A stretch of DNA of 64,000 nt, from contig NZ_JBNAMV010000004.1 of the NCBI RefSeq assembly GCF_049705945.1, positions 868,001 to 932,000 on the forward strand. Reading direction: 5' to 3'. The notes below the pieces were generated by a model. The model was not told where the DNA came from. It saw only the letters and a list, made by a program, of their open reading frames with translations, and searched no databases. Both the position numbers and the translations under genes were made by a program. Source of the stretch: Salarchaeum japonicum_A (GTDB taxonomy: Archaea > Halobacteriota > Halobacteria > Halobacteriales > Halobacteriaceae). This document shows, in pieces, positions 23,597-32,363 of this stretch (its first letter is position 1; each line of letters starts with the position of its first letter).

Positions 23597-25783
23597 TTAG
23601 AAGTAGTCGATGCTCTCGGGGAGCTCGGTCTTCATGCCCTTGCGCTCTCGAATCTCCGTGATCTTCTCGGGCTGGAGGTTGTCGGAGAGCACGCGGAAGC
23701 CGGCGTTCTCGGTGTTCCAGGACGCGCGACCCTCGGTCGCGGAGCGGATGTCGCTGGAGAAGCCGATCATCTCCTCGACGGGCGCGATGCCCTCGACGAC
23801 CATCAAGTCGCCTTCCTGGTACATGTCGTCGACGCGGCCACGGCGACCCTGAATCTCGCCGGACGCCGCGCCCATGTGCTCGCTCGGGACGTCGATGCGG
23901 ACGTCCTGAATCGGTTCGAGGAGGCGAACCTGCGCGTCGATGAGCGCGCGGTGGACCGCGTCACGCACTGCGGGGATGACCTGTGCGGGGCCGCGGTGGA
24001 TGGCGTCCTCGTGGAGACGAGCGTCGTGCAGGCGGAACAGCGCGCCCTGAACGGGCTCGTTCGCGAGCGGGCCGTTGTCGAGGGCGCCCTGCAGGCCTTC
24101 GAGGACGAGTTCCATCGTCTCGTTCAGGTGCTGGATACCCTTCGTGTCGTCGATGAAGACGTTCGTCTTGTGGATCTCCTCGACGTTCTGCGTGGTGTCC
24201 TTGTCCATCCCGAGGTCCTGAAGCGCCTCGCGGCGTTCCTGCTCGGGCATGTCCATGGAGACCTCGCCGAGCTGGATGGCGTCGACGATGTCCTGCTCGA
24301 GCGGTTCGACGGTGATGTAGAACCGGTTGTGGTTGTTCGGGGAACGCCCTTCGACCTCGCGGGACTCCTGAGTCGGCGCTTCCCGGTAGACGACGATGGG
24401 TTCGCCCGTGATGACCGGGATGCCCTGGTTGCGCTCGATGCGCTGCGTGATGACTTCGAGGTGGAGTTCACCCTGACCGCTGACGAGGTGTTCGCCGGTG
24501 TCCTCGTTGATCTCGATCTGGATGGTGGGGTCCTCCTTCGCGACCTGCTGGAGCGTCTCGATGAGCTTCGGCAGGTCGTCCATGTTCTTCGCCTCGATGG
24601 ACTTCGTGATGACGGGCTCGCTGATGTGTTCGATGGACTCGAACGGCGTCATCTCCACCGAGGAGACCGTGGAGCCGGCGATGGCGTCCTTCAGACCGGT
24701 GACAGCGGCGATGTTGCCGGCGGGAACACGGTCGACTTCCTCGCGTTCGCCACCCATGTAGATACCGACGGACTGCACGCGGTTCGTGTTCGCGGTACCG
24801 GAGACGTGGAGGTCCTGGCCCTTCTCCAGCGTTCCGGAGAAGACACGACCCGCGGCGATTTCGCCCGCGTGGGGGTCGACGCCGATGTCGGTCACCATGA
24901 GGACGACTTCGCCGTCGGGGTTGACGTCCCGCATGTCGTGGGCGAGGTCGGAGTCCGCGTCGCCACGCCAGACAGTGGGAATACGGCGGGGCTGCGCCTC
25001 GATGGGGTTCGGGAAGTGCTCCGCGACCATGTCCAGGACGACATCCGCGAGCGGCGTGCGGTCGTGGAGTTCCTGGCGCTTGTCGTTGCGTTCGAGGTCG
25101 ATGATGTCACCGAAGTCGATGCCGGTGCGCTGCATCGACGGCATCGAGACGCCCCACTTGTAGAGCGCGGACCCGAACGCGACCGTGCCGTCCTCGACGC
25201 TGACCGTCCAGTCGTCGATGTCGTCGCGGTCCTCGGTCATCCCGCGAATGAGCTCGTTCACGTCGTTGATGACGTCGAGAAGCCGCTCCTGCATCTCCTG
25301 CGGGCCTTCCTGGAGTTCGCTGATGAGGCGGTCGACCTTGTTGATGAACAGCGTCGGCTTCACGCCCTCGCGGAGCGCCTGCCGGACGACGGTCTCCGTC
25401 TGCGGCATCGCGCCCTCGACGGCGTCCACGACGACGAGCGCGCCGTCGACCGCACGCATCGCACGCGTCACGTCGCCACCGAAGTCGACGTGGCCGGGCG
25501 TGTCGATGAGGTTCACGAGGTGGTTCGTATCCTCGTACTCGTGCGTCATGGAGACGTTCGCGGCGTCGATGGTGATACCGCGCTCCTGTTCGTCCTCCTC
25601 CGTGTCCATCGCGAGCTGCTCGCCCGCGGTCTCGTCGGAGATCATCCCCGCGCCGGCGAGGAGGTTGTCGGTGAGGGTGGTCTTCCCGTGGTCGACGTGG
25701 GCGGCGATGGCGATGTTCCGGATGTTCTCCGGTTCGTCCATCAGCCGCTCGCACTGTTCGACGATCTTCTTGCGTCGGCCCAT
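23597..25783 (-). CDS. fusA: Translation elongation factor 2 (aEF2)
   Basis: 728 aa. G1 AHVDHGKTT (about 28-36), switch II DTPGHVDFGGDV, G4 NKVDR; domain IV contains HEDAIHRGPAQVIPA, where the second His is the diphthamide site. GTP-driven ribosomal translocase. Unlike many archaea it is separated from rpsG by an opposite-strand gene. A TATA-like box sits about 29 bases upstream, so it has its own leaderless promoter. Confidence 0.98.
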   Translation of the reverse strand: MGRRKKIVEQCERLMDEPENIRNIAIAAHVDHGKTTLTDNLLAGAGMISDETAGEQLAMDTEEDEQERGITIDAANVSMTHEYEDTNHLVNLIDTPGHVDFGGDVTRAMRAVDGALVVVDAVEGAMPQTETVVRQALREGVKPTLFINKVDRLISELQEGPQEMQERLLDVINDVNELIRGMTEDRDDIDDWTVSVEDGTVAFGSALYKWGVSMPSMQRTGIDFGDIIDLERNDKRQELHDRTPLADVVLDMVAEHFPNPIEAQPRRIPTVWRGDADSDLAHDMRDVNPDGEVVLMVTDIGVDPHAGEIAAGRVFSGTLEKGQDLHVSGTANTNRVQSVGIYMGGEREEVDRVPAGNIAAVTGLKDAIAGSTVSSVEMTPFESIEHISEPVITKSIEAKNMDDLPKLIETLQQVAKEDPTIQIEINEDTGEHLVSGQGELHLEVITQRIERNQGIPVITGEPIVVYREAPTQESREVEGRSPNNHNRFYITVEPLEQDIVDAIQLGEVSMDMPEQERREALQDLGMDKDTTQNVEEIHKTNVFIDDTKGIQHLNETMELVLEGLQGALDNGPLANEPVQGALFRLHDARLHEDAIHRGPAQVIPAVRDAVHRALIDAQVRLLEPIQDVRIDVPSEHMGAASGEIQGRRGRVDDMYQEGDLMVVEGIAPVEEMIGFSSDIRSATEGRASWNTENAGFRVLSDNLQPEKITEIRERKGMKTELPESIDYF

Positions 25784-25805
25784 TATGGAGGATTATACCG
25801 GCAGC

Positions 25806-25818
25806 GGGTTCAAAAGGG
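25806..25818 (-). promoter_or_regulatory. TATA-like box for fusA
   Basis: CCCTTTTGAACCC on the minus strand about 29 bases before the fusA ATG; a second AT-rich TATAAT lies too close to the start to serve as TATA box. Confidence 0.45.
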
Positions 25819-25890
25819 TAGTGTTTCTCCGCGAGGAAGCCGTCTCCGTACGGTATCGGGTATCACAGCAGGACCCGCGGCGGGCGCAAG

Positions 25891-25901
25891 AGCCTTATTC
25901 G
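25891..25901 (+). promoter_or_regulatory. TATA-like box for the 25925 gene
   Basis: AGCCTTATTCG, centred about 29 bases before the ATG at 25925. Confidence 0.45.
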
Positions 25902-25924
25902 CTCGAACCGTGCTAACGACTTAC

Positions 25925-26686
25925 ATGGATGTTCTCGTGCAAGGTGCGGGTCCGACCGCACCGTTTCTCGGTGCCCGTGACGTCTTCGAGATAGACCACG
26001 ACCTCAGTAAGCCCGTGCACGTCCACGTCCGCGAGAACCCGGACGAGCGCACGTGGGCGGGCCACCACGACGACCACCACGTCCTCAACATCTCTCGGAA
26101 GGCCGCCACGTCCGCGATGGCGCGCGAACTCGCGCTCCACGAGTACGCGCACATGCACCGCCACGAGGAAGGCCATCCCTCCCACACGCTCTCGATGGAC
26201 GAAGTCCTCTTCCTCGCGCTTCCCGGACGACAGGTCGAGCGGCGCGTGCTCACGCAGTGCTATCAGCTCGCGAACCACGCGAAGGACATCTACGCCGACG
26301 ACATCACGCTCACCGTCGGCCCGGCGGATAAGCTCGCGGCGTTCCTCGAATCCGAACTCGCCGCCGCCGTCTCCGACCGCCCCGAGCCGGCCCGGGACGG
26401 CCACCGCATCACCGCCGGCGCCGACCCCGGGATGACCGCCGTGAACGCCGCGTTCGCGCTCGCGCTCCTCGAACGCCACGACGCCATCAGTCCGACCAGC
26501 CGACTCTACGACCTCGCGCACGCCGCGGACGAGGACACGCCCCACGTGAGCGTCGACGAGTTCCGCGACCGCTTCGCGTCCTTCGCAGACGACCCCGACC
26601 AGTCCACGTACCGCCGCGAACTCGTCGACCTCGTCCGCGCGTACGTCGACAGCCAACCGACCACGAACGGCCCCGCCGCGGACTGA
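25925..26686 (+). CDS. Putative zinc metalloprotein with HEYAH motif (DUF5781-like)
   Basis: 253 aa. LALHEYAHMHRHEEGHPSH (about 70-88) contains HExxH, the gluzincin-type zinc site; a possible third ligand lies in NHAKDIYADDITL downstream. No signal peptide is visible, so it would be cytoplasmic. I associate it with the haloarchaeal DUF5781 from memory; peptidase activity is inference from the motif. It lies alone on the plus strand between fusA and rpsG, with its own TATA-like box about 29 bases upstream. Confidence 0.7.
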   Translation: MDVLVQGAGPTAPFLGARDVFEIDHDLSKPVHVHVRENPDERTWAGHHDDHHVLNISRKAATSAMARELALHEYAHMHRHEEGHPSHTLSMDEVLFLALPGRQVERRVLTQCYQLANHAKDIYADDITLTVGPADKLAAFLESELAAAVSDRPEPARDGHRITAGADPGMTAVNAAFALALLERHDAISPTSRLYDLAHAADEDTPHVSVDEFRDRFASFADDPDQSTYRRELVDLVRAYVDSQPTTNGPAAD

Positions 26687-26703
26687 GCAACCGCTACTCG
26701 GCT

Positions 26704-26722
26704 GTGAGAAACGAAAGAAAAC
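26704..26722 (-). terminator. T-rich terminator after rpsG
   Basis: On the minus strand GGTTTTCTTTCGTTTC begins about five bases after the rpsG stop; the likely end of the rpo-S12-S7 transcript. Confidence 0.45.
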
Positions 26723-26726
26723 CGCG

Positions 26727-27338
26727 TTAGCGTGCCGCCGCGGCGACGCGTTCCTTCTCCTCCTTCTGACTGACGGCGTACGTCTGCACGTCGTAGTCAG
26801 CCGCACCGAGGAGCTGCTCCGCGAGCGCGTCCGACGCGCTCGTGGCCGACTTGAAGGACGCGGAGTGCATGCCGTCCGCGATGAACTTCAACGCCTGGTC
26901 AACGCGGCGCTGAGGCGCAACGTCGACCGCCTTCGGCACCGAGATACCGCCGTACTTCAGGCGAACCGTCTCCTCGCGGGGCGCGGCGTTCTCGACCGCG
27001 CGCACGAGCACCTGCACGGGGTTCTCCTCCGTGCGCTCGTGAATCGTGTCGAACGCCTCGCGCACGATCTGGAGGGCCTTCTGCTTCTTCCCCGTGTTGT
27101 CCTCCGTCTGCATCAGACGGTTCGTGAGGCGCTCCACGATGGAGATCTCGCTCTTCTTGAACTGCTTGTTCGCGTGTCGCCCCATCGTGTGCGCGATGGG
27201 CGTGACCGTGATGTAGCGCCGCGTGCTCGGGTCGCGGTACTGGATGTCCGTGACGCTCCACTTCCCGAAGAGTTCGGCGTTCGCCTCCGCCTCCTCGCTG
27301 CCAGCGGGCGTCTCGGGCTCGGGTGCGTCGCTGCTCAT
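26727..27338 (-). CDS. rpsG: 30S ribosomal protein S7 (uS7)
   Basis: 203 aa. After an acidic Glu/Ala-rich N-terminus come FGKWSVTDIQYRDPS, HANKQFKKSEISIVERLTNRL in register with archaeal uS7, and ENPVQVLVRAVENAAPREE. 16S rRNA-binding head protein. Its ATG overlaps the rpsL stop by four bases, so it is translationally coupled to S12. Confidence 0.97.
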   Translation of the reverse strand: MSSDAPEPETPAGSEEAEANAELFGKWSVTDIQYRDPSTRRYITVTPIAHTMGRHANKQFKKSEISIVERLTNRLMQTEDNTGKKQKALQIVREAFDTIHERTEENPVQVLVRAVENAAPREETVRLKYGGISVPKAVDVAPQRRVDQALKFIADGMHSASFKSATSASDALAEQLLGAADYDVQTYAVSQKEEKERVAAAAR

Positions 27339-27763
27339 CGTACCGGCTTCTCCGCGTTCCCACGCACGAGCTCGATCATCGAGACACCGTTCACTTTCTC
27401 GACCTTGTAGTTCACGCCGGAGAGGTCGCCCATCGCACGACCCTTCGCACCGCCGATACCGGCGATGGTGACCTCGTCGTGCTCGTCGATGAACGAGATA
27501 GCGCCGTCACCGGGACAGAACGCGGTGACCTGCTTCCCGTTCTTGATGAGCTGCACTCGGACGCACTTCCGGATCGCCGAGTTCGGCTGCTTTGCTTCGA
27601 TACCAACCTTCTCCAGGACGATGCCGCGACCCTGCGGCGCGCCCTCGAGCGGGTCGGACTTCGACCGGAGCCCGCGCTCTCGCCGCGCGTAATCCGAGTC
27701 GGACCACCGGTGACTCTGGCGGTCCTTCTTCAGCTTACGGGCGGCATACTTGCCGTTAGCCAT
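27335..27763 (-). CDS. rpsL: 30S ribosomal protein S12 (uS12)
   Basis: 142 aa. MANGKYAARKLKKDRQSHRW, then QPNSAIRKCVRVQLIKNGK and DEVTIAGIGGAKGRAMGDL: standard archaeal uS12, decoding-site protein. Although in line with the rpo operon, it has a clear promoter of its own 26 bases upstream. Confidence 0.97.
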   Translation of the reverse strand: MANGKYAARKLKKDRQSHRWSDSDYARRERGLRSKSDPLEGAPQGRGIVLEKVGIEAKQPNSAIRKCVRVQLIKNGKQVTAFCPGDGAISFIDEHDEVTIAGIGGAKGRAMGDLSGVNYKVEKVNGVSMIELVRGNAEKPVR

Positions 27764-27782
27764 ACGGATGGATTACGGAGGC

Positions 27783-27796
27783 AAATACTTAAATTC
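27783..27796 (-). promoter_or_regulatory. Internal promoter before rpsL-rpsG
   Basis: GAATTTAAGTATTT on the minus strand, centred 26 bases before the rpsL ATG, in the 77-base gap after nusA. This allows S12/S7 to be made independently of the rpo genes. Confidence 0.55.
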
Positions 27797-27840
27797 GGCC
27801 TTTCGCGTCGACGAGCGTGTGACAGAGGAACACGGCCCGC

Positions 27841-28266
27841 TCAGGTCAGTTGGATGTCGTCGATGTCGAAGTGGCGTTTCGCGAGCGTCTTCGCGAGCTC
27901 GATGTTGTGCCCGGCTTCGCCGATGGCGACGCCGCGGTCCTCGTGCGCGACTTCGGCGTACGCGACGGTGTCGCGGTTCTCGCTGATGGTGACGTTGTAG
28001 ACGGCGGCGGGGCTGAGCGCGTTCGCGACGAACGCCTCCGGCGTCGGCGCGTCCTCGACGAGTTTGACGTCCCGTCCGAGTTCGTCCTCGACGCGTTCGA
28101 CGTTCCGACCGCCGGGGCCGATGGCGCTCCCGATTTCGCCCGCTTTGACGACGAAGACGACGCGGTCGTTCTCGTCGTCGACGAGGCAGTCGACGGCAGT
28201 GGCGTCCGTGACTTCCTCGAACGCGACGATGCACTGGCGGGCGTCGTCGGAGAGCGTGACCGTCAT
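27841..28266 (-). CDS. nusA: NusA-like KH-domain transcription factor
   Basis: 141 aa. Two KH domains with GxxG loops: GSAIGPGGRNVERVEDELG and GVAIGEAGHNIELAKTLAK. Lacks the N-terminal and S1 parts of bacterial NusA, as in all archaea. Probably binds nascent RNA with the polymerase. Overlaps the rpoA2 stop by one base and precedes rpsL, the conserved archaeal order. Confidence 0.93.
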   Translation of the reverse strand: MTVTLSDDARQCIVAFEEVTDATAVDCLVDDENDRVVFVVKAGEIGSAIGPGGRNVERVEDELGRDVKLVEDAPTPEAFVANALSPAAVYNVTISENRDTVAYAEVAHEDRGVAIGEAGHNIELAKTLAKRHFDIDDIQLT

Positions 28267-29450
28267 CAGTCCGACTTGGAGCCCATCCGGAGGTCGACGT
28301 CGCCGGTCCCGAGTTTGACGGGTTTGCCGACGATGACGTTCTCGATGACGCCGTCGAGGTCGTCCGCTTCGCCGTAGATGGCGGCGTCGAGGAGGTGGTT
28401 GACCGTGACCTCGAACGCCGCGCGTGCGAGCACGGAGTCCTTGTTCCCGCTGATGCCGTGGCGGCCGATGGACTGGATGGTGCCGTCGTTCGTCATGATG
28501 TCCGCGACCAGCATCAGGTGGCGGATGTTCACGTCACCGAGGCCCTGTTCTTCGAGCGTGTCCATCGTCTCGTTGATGATGGCTTCGCGCGCGGCCTCGA
28601 TGCCGAGCGTCTTGTGAATCTCGTGGATGTTGTTACACGAGGTCCGGGTCTCGTCGACGCCGTCGATGCGAAGCACCTTCTTGAGCGCCGAACCCTCGGT
28701 GTAGAGGACGAACTCCTCGCCCTCCTCGGTGTCCTCCTTCCGGACGACGACGCGCGTGACGTCCTCGATTCCCTTGAACACCACGTCGCGGAGCTGTTCG
28801 ACGAGCTGGAGGAGGTCGCGGTAGCTCGGTTCTTCCGGCCCGAATTCGAGGACGGTTCCCTGCTGGGTGACTTTCACGCCGAGGGAGTCCTCGATGATGT
28901 CCGCGATGTCGCCCGCGATCTCGTTCGTGGAGTCCATAGTCGGCCAGCGCTCCTGGAGCGTGTCCTCGTTCAGGTTGATGCTGACGATCATGTCGGCGAC
29001 GTTCGTCGAGATGTCGCCGAGCGAGAGGATTTTCGTGGACTCGATGTTCCACACGACCTCGTGGGCTTTCTCCCGAGTGCCCCGGTGTTCCTCGTCCAGG
29101 TGGACGGTCATCACGGGCGTGTCCGGGTTCTTTCGGGCGTCCACGAGTTCGATGAGGCGCGGAAGGCCCTGCGTCACGTCCATCTCCGCGACGCCCGCGT
29201 AGTGGAACGTGTTCATCGTCATCTGCGTCCCGGGCTCCCCGATGGACTGCGCGCTCACCGTCCCGACCGGGTCGAGCGGGTCGACGCGCGTGTCGAGGTA
29301 CTGGGACTCGACGGCTTTCGCGATCTGTTCTGCCTGCTTGGTCGTGACGCCGTCACGCGCTTCGACCGCGTCGTAGACCTCTTCTTTGAGCCGTCGCGGG
29401 AGGCTGCGGTCCTCCACGGCGGCTTCGATGTCGTCGGTGATTTCAGTCAT
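28266..29450 (-). CDS. rpoA2: DNA-directed RNA polymerase subunit A''
   Basis: 394 aa. C-terminal part of the largest subunit: VGTVSAQSIGEPGTQMT (bridge/trigger region), GLPRLIELVDARKNPDTP, and ILARAAFE-type ending near VTVNHLLDAA. Split from A', as in archaea. Its ATG overlaps the rpoA1 stop by one base and its stop overlaps the nusA start. Confidence 0.98.
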   Translation of the reverse strand: MTEITDDIEAAVEDRSLPRRLKEEVYDAVEARDGVTTKQAEQIAKAVESQYLDTRVDPLDPVGTVSAQSIGEPGTQMTMNTFHYAGVAEMDVTQGLPRLIELVDARKNPDTPVMTVHLDEEHRGTREKAHEVVWNIESTKILSLGDISTNVADMIVSINLNEDTLQERWPTMDSTNEIAGDIADIIEDSLGVKVTQQGTVLEFGPEEPSYRDLLQLVEQLRDVVFKGIEDVTRVVVRKEDTEEGEEFVLYTEGSALKKVLRIDGVDETRTSCNNIHEIHKTLGIEAAREAIINETMDTLEEQGLGDVNIRHLMLVADIMTNDGTIQSIGRHGISGNKDSVLARAAFEVTVNHLLDAAIYGEADDLDGVIENVIVGKPVKLGTGDVDLRMGSKSD

Positions 29451-32362
29451 CAGTCGTCACCCTCCGCGAGCCAGGACTCGCCGTGTTCGGAGAGGTTCGT
29501 CGGCGGTTCTTTCTCCCCGAGGAACTCCTCGAGGTCTTCGTCGGTCTCGAACTCGGTTTCGAGAATGCGGTCCGCGACGTTCTCCACGTCGATGTCGGTG
29601 TCCTCGTTGGAGGACACGCGGACGGGACTGGTGCCGTCCTCGCCGAACTCGAACTGCACGATGGTGTCCGAGGTGTCTCGGACCGTGCCGTCGTACTGGG
29701 TTTCGAGTTCGGAGAGCGCGTTGATGAGGCGGCGCTGGAGGTAGCCGGACTTGGACGTCCGGACTGCCGTGTCGACCAGGCCTTCGCGGCCGCCCATCGC
29801 GTGGAAGAAGAACTCCGTCGGCGTCAGGCCGTCAGCGTACGAGTTCTCGACGAACCCGTGGGCTTCCGCGGAGAGTTCGTTCTCGGGATAGTGGCTGAGC
29901 GTCCGGTTCTCGTATCCGCGGTTGATGCGTTCGCCGCGAACTGCCTGCTGACCGACCATACCGGCCATCTGCGTGAGGTTCAACATGCCACCACGCGCAC
30001 CGGACTCCGCCATGACGACGGCGGGGTTGTCGTCGGCGAAGTCGTCCTCCGCGATGTCGCCGGCGGAGTCACGCGCCTTCGAGAGCGTCTGCATGATCTT
30101 CATTTCGAGCGTCTCGTCGACGGTGCGGCCGGGCAGGCTTTCGAGGTCGCCGTTCTCGTAGGTCTCGATGAGTTCCTGCACGCGGTCGTACGCGTTCTGA
30201 ACGGACTCGTCGATGCGGTCGCGGGCGTTCGAACTAATCGTCTCGTCGTCGATACCGATACTGAACCCGAAGTGCATGATGGCGCGCATCGCGAGCGCGG
30301 CAATCTCGTTGATGAAGATGCGCGAACGCGTGTTGCCGTACACTTTGGTGATGGTGTCGACGATTTCGCTCCCGAACTCGCCGACCTCGTCCTCGGCGAT
30401 AGTGCCCTCGATGAGCTGGCCGTCCTCGATGACGACCTGGTCGCCGGTGGTACCGGTGAATTCGAGGTTGAGGTCGTCGGGAAGGAGTTCGCTGAACAGC
30501 TGGCGGCCCGTCCAGTAGGGCGTTCCGTCCGCTTCCTCGCCCGCGGGGTCGGGGAGTTCGTTGATGCGGGTTTCGCGGAGGAGGTCGAGCGCTTGCGTCT
30601 CGTTGAACGACGGGTTGTCGTTCGTCAACAGGTACATCCCGCTGATGTGGTCCTGAATCGCGCCGATGATGTTCTCGCCGAACCGCGGGCTGAGGATCTG
30701 CTCCTGCACGCGCATCAGCACGCGCGCCTCCGCGCGGGCCTCCTCGTTCTGGAGGGCGTGCATGTTCATCTCGTCGCCGTCGAAGTCAGCGTTGTACGGC
30801 GGGCAGACGACCGTGTTGAGGCGGAACGTCTTGTACGGCATCACGACGACTTCGTGCGCCATAATAGACATCCGGTGCAGGGACGGCTGGCGGTTGAAGA
30901 TGATGACGTCGCCGTCGATGAGGTGTCGCTGGACCTCCCAGCCGGGTTCGACGCGTTCCGCGAGTTCCTCACAGACCTTCTCGGTGACGCGGACGCGCCG
31001 GCCGTCCGGCCGCTTCACGTAGTTCGCGCCCGGATGCGTCTCGGGTCCGTTCCGAACGTAGCGGCGGGCGCGTTCGATGTTCTGGTCGTTGACGACCATC
31101 GTCTGCGTCATCTCCGTCGCGACGCGGTCGGGAACGCCGACCTCGTTCAGGCTGAGCGTCGGGTCGGGGCTAATGACGGTACGCGCGCTGAAGTTCACGC
31201 GCTTCCCGGAGAGCGACCCGCGGAACCGTCCTTCCTTGCCCTTGAGACGCTGACTGAGCGTCTTGAGCGGGCGGCCGGAGCGGTGTCGGGCGGGCGGCGT
31301 CCCCGAAATCTCGTTGTCCATGAACGTCGTGACGTGGTACTGGAGGAGTTCCCAGAGGTCCTCGATGATGAGCTGGGGTGCACCCGCTTCGCGGTTCTCC
31401 ATGAACCGCTGATTGATGCGGATGATGTCCACGAGCTTGTGCGTCAGGTCGTCCTCGCTGCGCTGACCGTTGTCCAGCGTGATGGACGGGCGCGCGGTGA
31501 CCGGCGGAACCGGGAGGACGGTGAGAATCATCCACTCGGGACGGCTGTGCTCGGCGTCGACGCCGAGCACTTCGAGGTCTTCGTTCGGGATGTCCTCGAA
31601 CCAGTCCCGGATGTCGCTCGGCATGAGCTTGTTCATGTCCTCGGTCGTGAGGTCCGTGCCGAGCGCCTTCTCCAGCGCCTCGCGGTCTTCGCGTCGCGGC
31701 CGGAACTCCCCGCTGAGGATGTCGTTGATGCGGGAGAGGTCGACGCCGGACTCGTCCGCGAGTTCCTGAGGACTGATGGCGTCGTCCTCGTCGTCCTCGG
31801 GCTGCATCGCGGACGCGATGCGCTCGGGGTAGTCGCTCGCGAGGACCTGCTGGACCTCGTAGTACGTCGTGGGTTTCTCGTGTTTCACGTCGTACTGGAC
31901 TTCCCCGCAGTGCGGACAGTGCGACTTCTTCCGGGCCTCCCGGATCGCGTTCTTCGTCACGTCGGAAACGTCCTGCTGGAGGCCACGGGTTCGCTCCACG
32001 TCGTCGAGGAACTGCTCCTGTTCGTCCTCGGTGAGCAGGAGGTGACTGCACTCGCGGCAGGTGCCGCGGAGGAGGCGACGAATGAGCTTCGAGAACCCGA
32101 CGTGGATGACGGGCGCGGCGAGCTCGATGTGGCCGAAGTGGCCGTTACACGAGCCGGAGCGGCCGCCGCACGTCTTGCACTCCAGACCGGGGTCGATGAC
32201 GCCCAGTCGAGGGTCCATGAGGCCCATGTCGATGGGGAAGCCGTCGTCGTCGTACGTGTCGGCCGTGATGACCTTCGTCGCACTCATGTCCCGGTACTCC
32301 TCGGGGTCCATCAGCCCGAAGCTGATTTCGCCTATCTCCTTGGGTGATTGTCCTGCACTCAT
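29450..32362 (-). CDS. rpoA1: DNA-directed RNA polymerase subunit A'
   Basis: 970 aa. Catalytic NADFDGDEMN motif holding the Mg2+ Asp triad, zinc-binding CKTCGGRSGSCNGHFGHIEL near the N-terminus, GKRVNFSARTVISPDP and RQPSLHRMSIMAH. Largest subunit, first part; no intein. One base separates it from the rpoB1 stop, and it overlaps rpoA2. Confidence 0.98.
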   Translation of the reverse strand: MSAGQSPKEIGEISFGLMDPEEYRDMSATKVITADTYDDDGFPIDMGLMDPRLGVIDPGLECKTCGGRSGSCNGHFGHIELAAPVIHVGFSKLIRRLLRGTCRECSHLLLTEDEQEQFLDDVERTRGLQQDVSDVTKNAIREARKKSHCPHCGEVQYDVKHEKPTTYYEVQQVLASDYPERIASAMQPEDDEDDAISPQELADESGVDLSRINDILSGEFRPRREDREALEKALGTDLTTEDMNKLMPSDIRDWFEDIPNEDLEVLGVDAEHSRPEWMILTVLPVPPVTARPSITLDNGQRSEDDLTHKLVDIIRINQRFMENREAGAPQLIIEDLWELLQYHVTTFMDNEISGTPPARHRSGRPLKTLSQRLKGKEGRFRGSLSGKRVNFSARTVISPDPTLSLNEVGVPDRVATEMTQTMVVNDQNIERARRYVRNGPETHPGANYVKRPDGRRVRVTEKVCEELAERVEPGWEVQRHLIDGDVIIFNRQPSLHRMSIMAHEVVVMPYKTFRLNTVVCPPYNADFDGDEMNMHALQNEEARAEARVLMRVQEQILSPRFGENIIGAIQDHISGMYLLTNDNPSFNETQALDLLRETRINELPDPAGEEADGTPYWTGRQLFSELLPDDLNLEFTGTTGDQVVIEDGQLIEGTIAEDEVGEFGSEIVDTITKVYGNTRSRIFINEIAALAMRAIMHFGFSIGIDDETISSNARDRIDESVQNAYDRVQELIETYENGDLESLPGRTVDETLEMKIMQTLSKARDSAGDIAEDDFADDNPAVVMAESGARGGMLNLTQMAGMVGQQAVRGERINRGYENRTLSHYPENELSAEAHGFVENSYADGLTPTEFFFHAMGGREGLVDTAVRTSKSGYLQRRLINALSELETQYDGTVRDTSDTIVQFEFGEDGTSPVRVSSNEDTDIDVENVADRILETEFETDEDLEEFLGEKEPPTNLSEHGESWLAEGDD

Positions 32363-32363
32363 G

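Noticed and set aside
23570..26686. A continuous plus-strand frame running from opposite aEF2 into the HEYAH protein.
   Set aside because: Only the last 253 codons (25925-26686) look like protein, with a promoter just before; the rest is antisense of aEF2.
29483..32347. A 954-codon open frame opposite rpoA1 (and similar long ones opposite rpoB1, aEF2, the ABC exporter and EF1A).
   Set aside because: In very GC-rich genes the antisense frame often lacks stops. The translations are Arg/Val/Asp-rich shadows without motifs, and the sense genes are certain.
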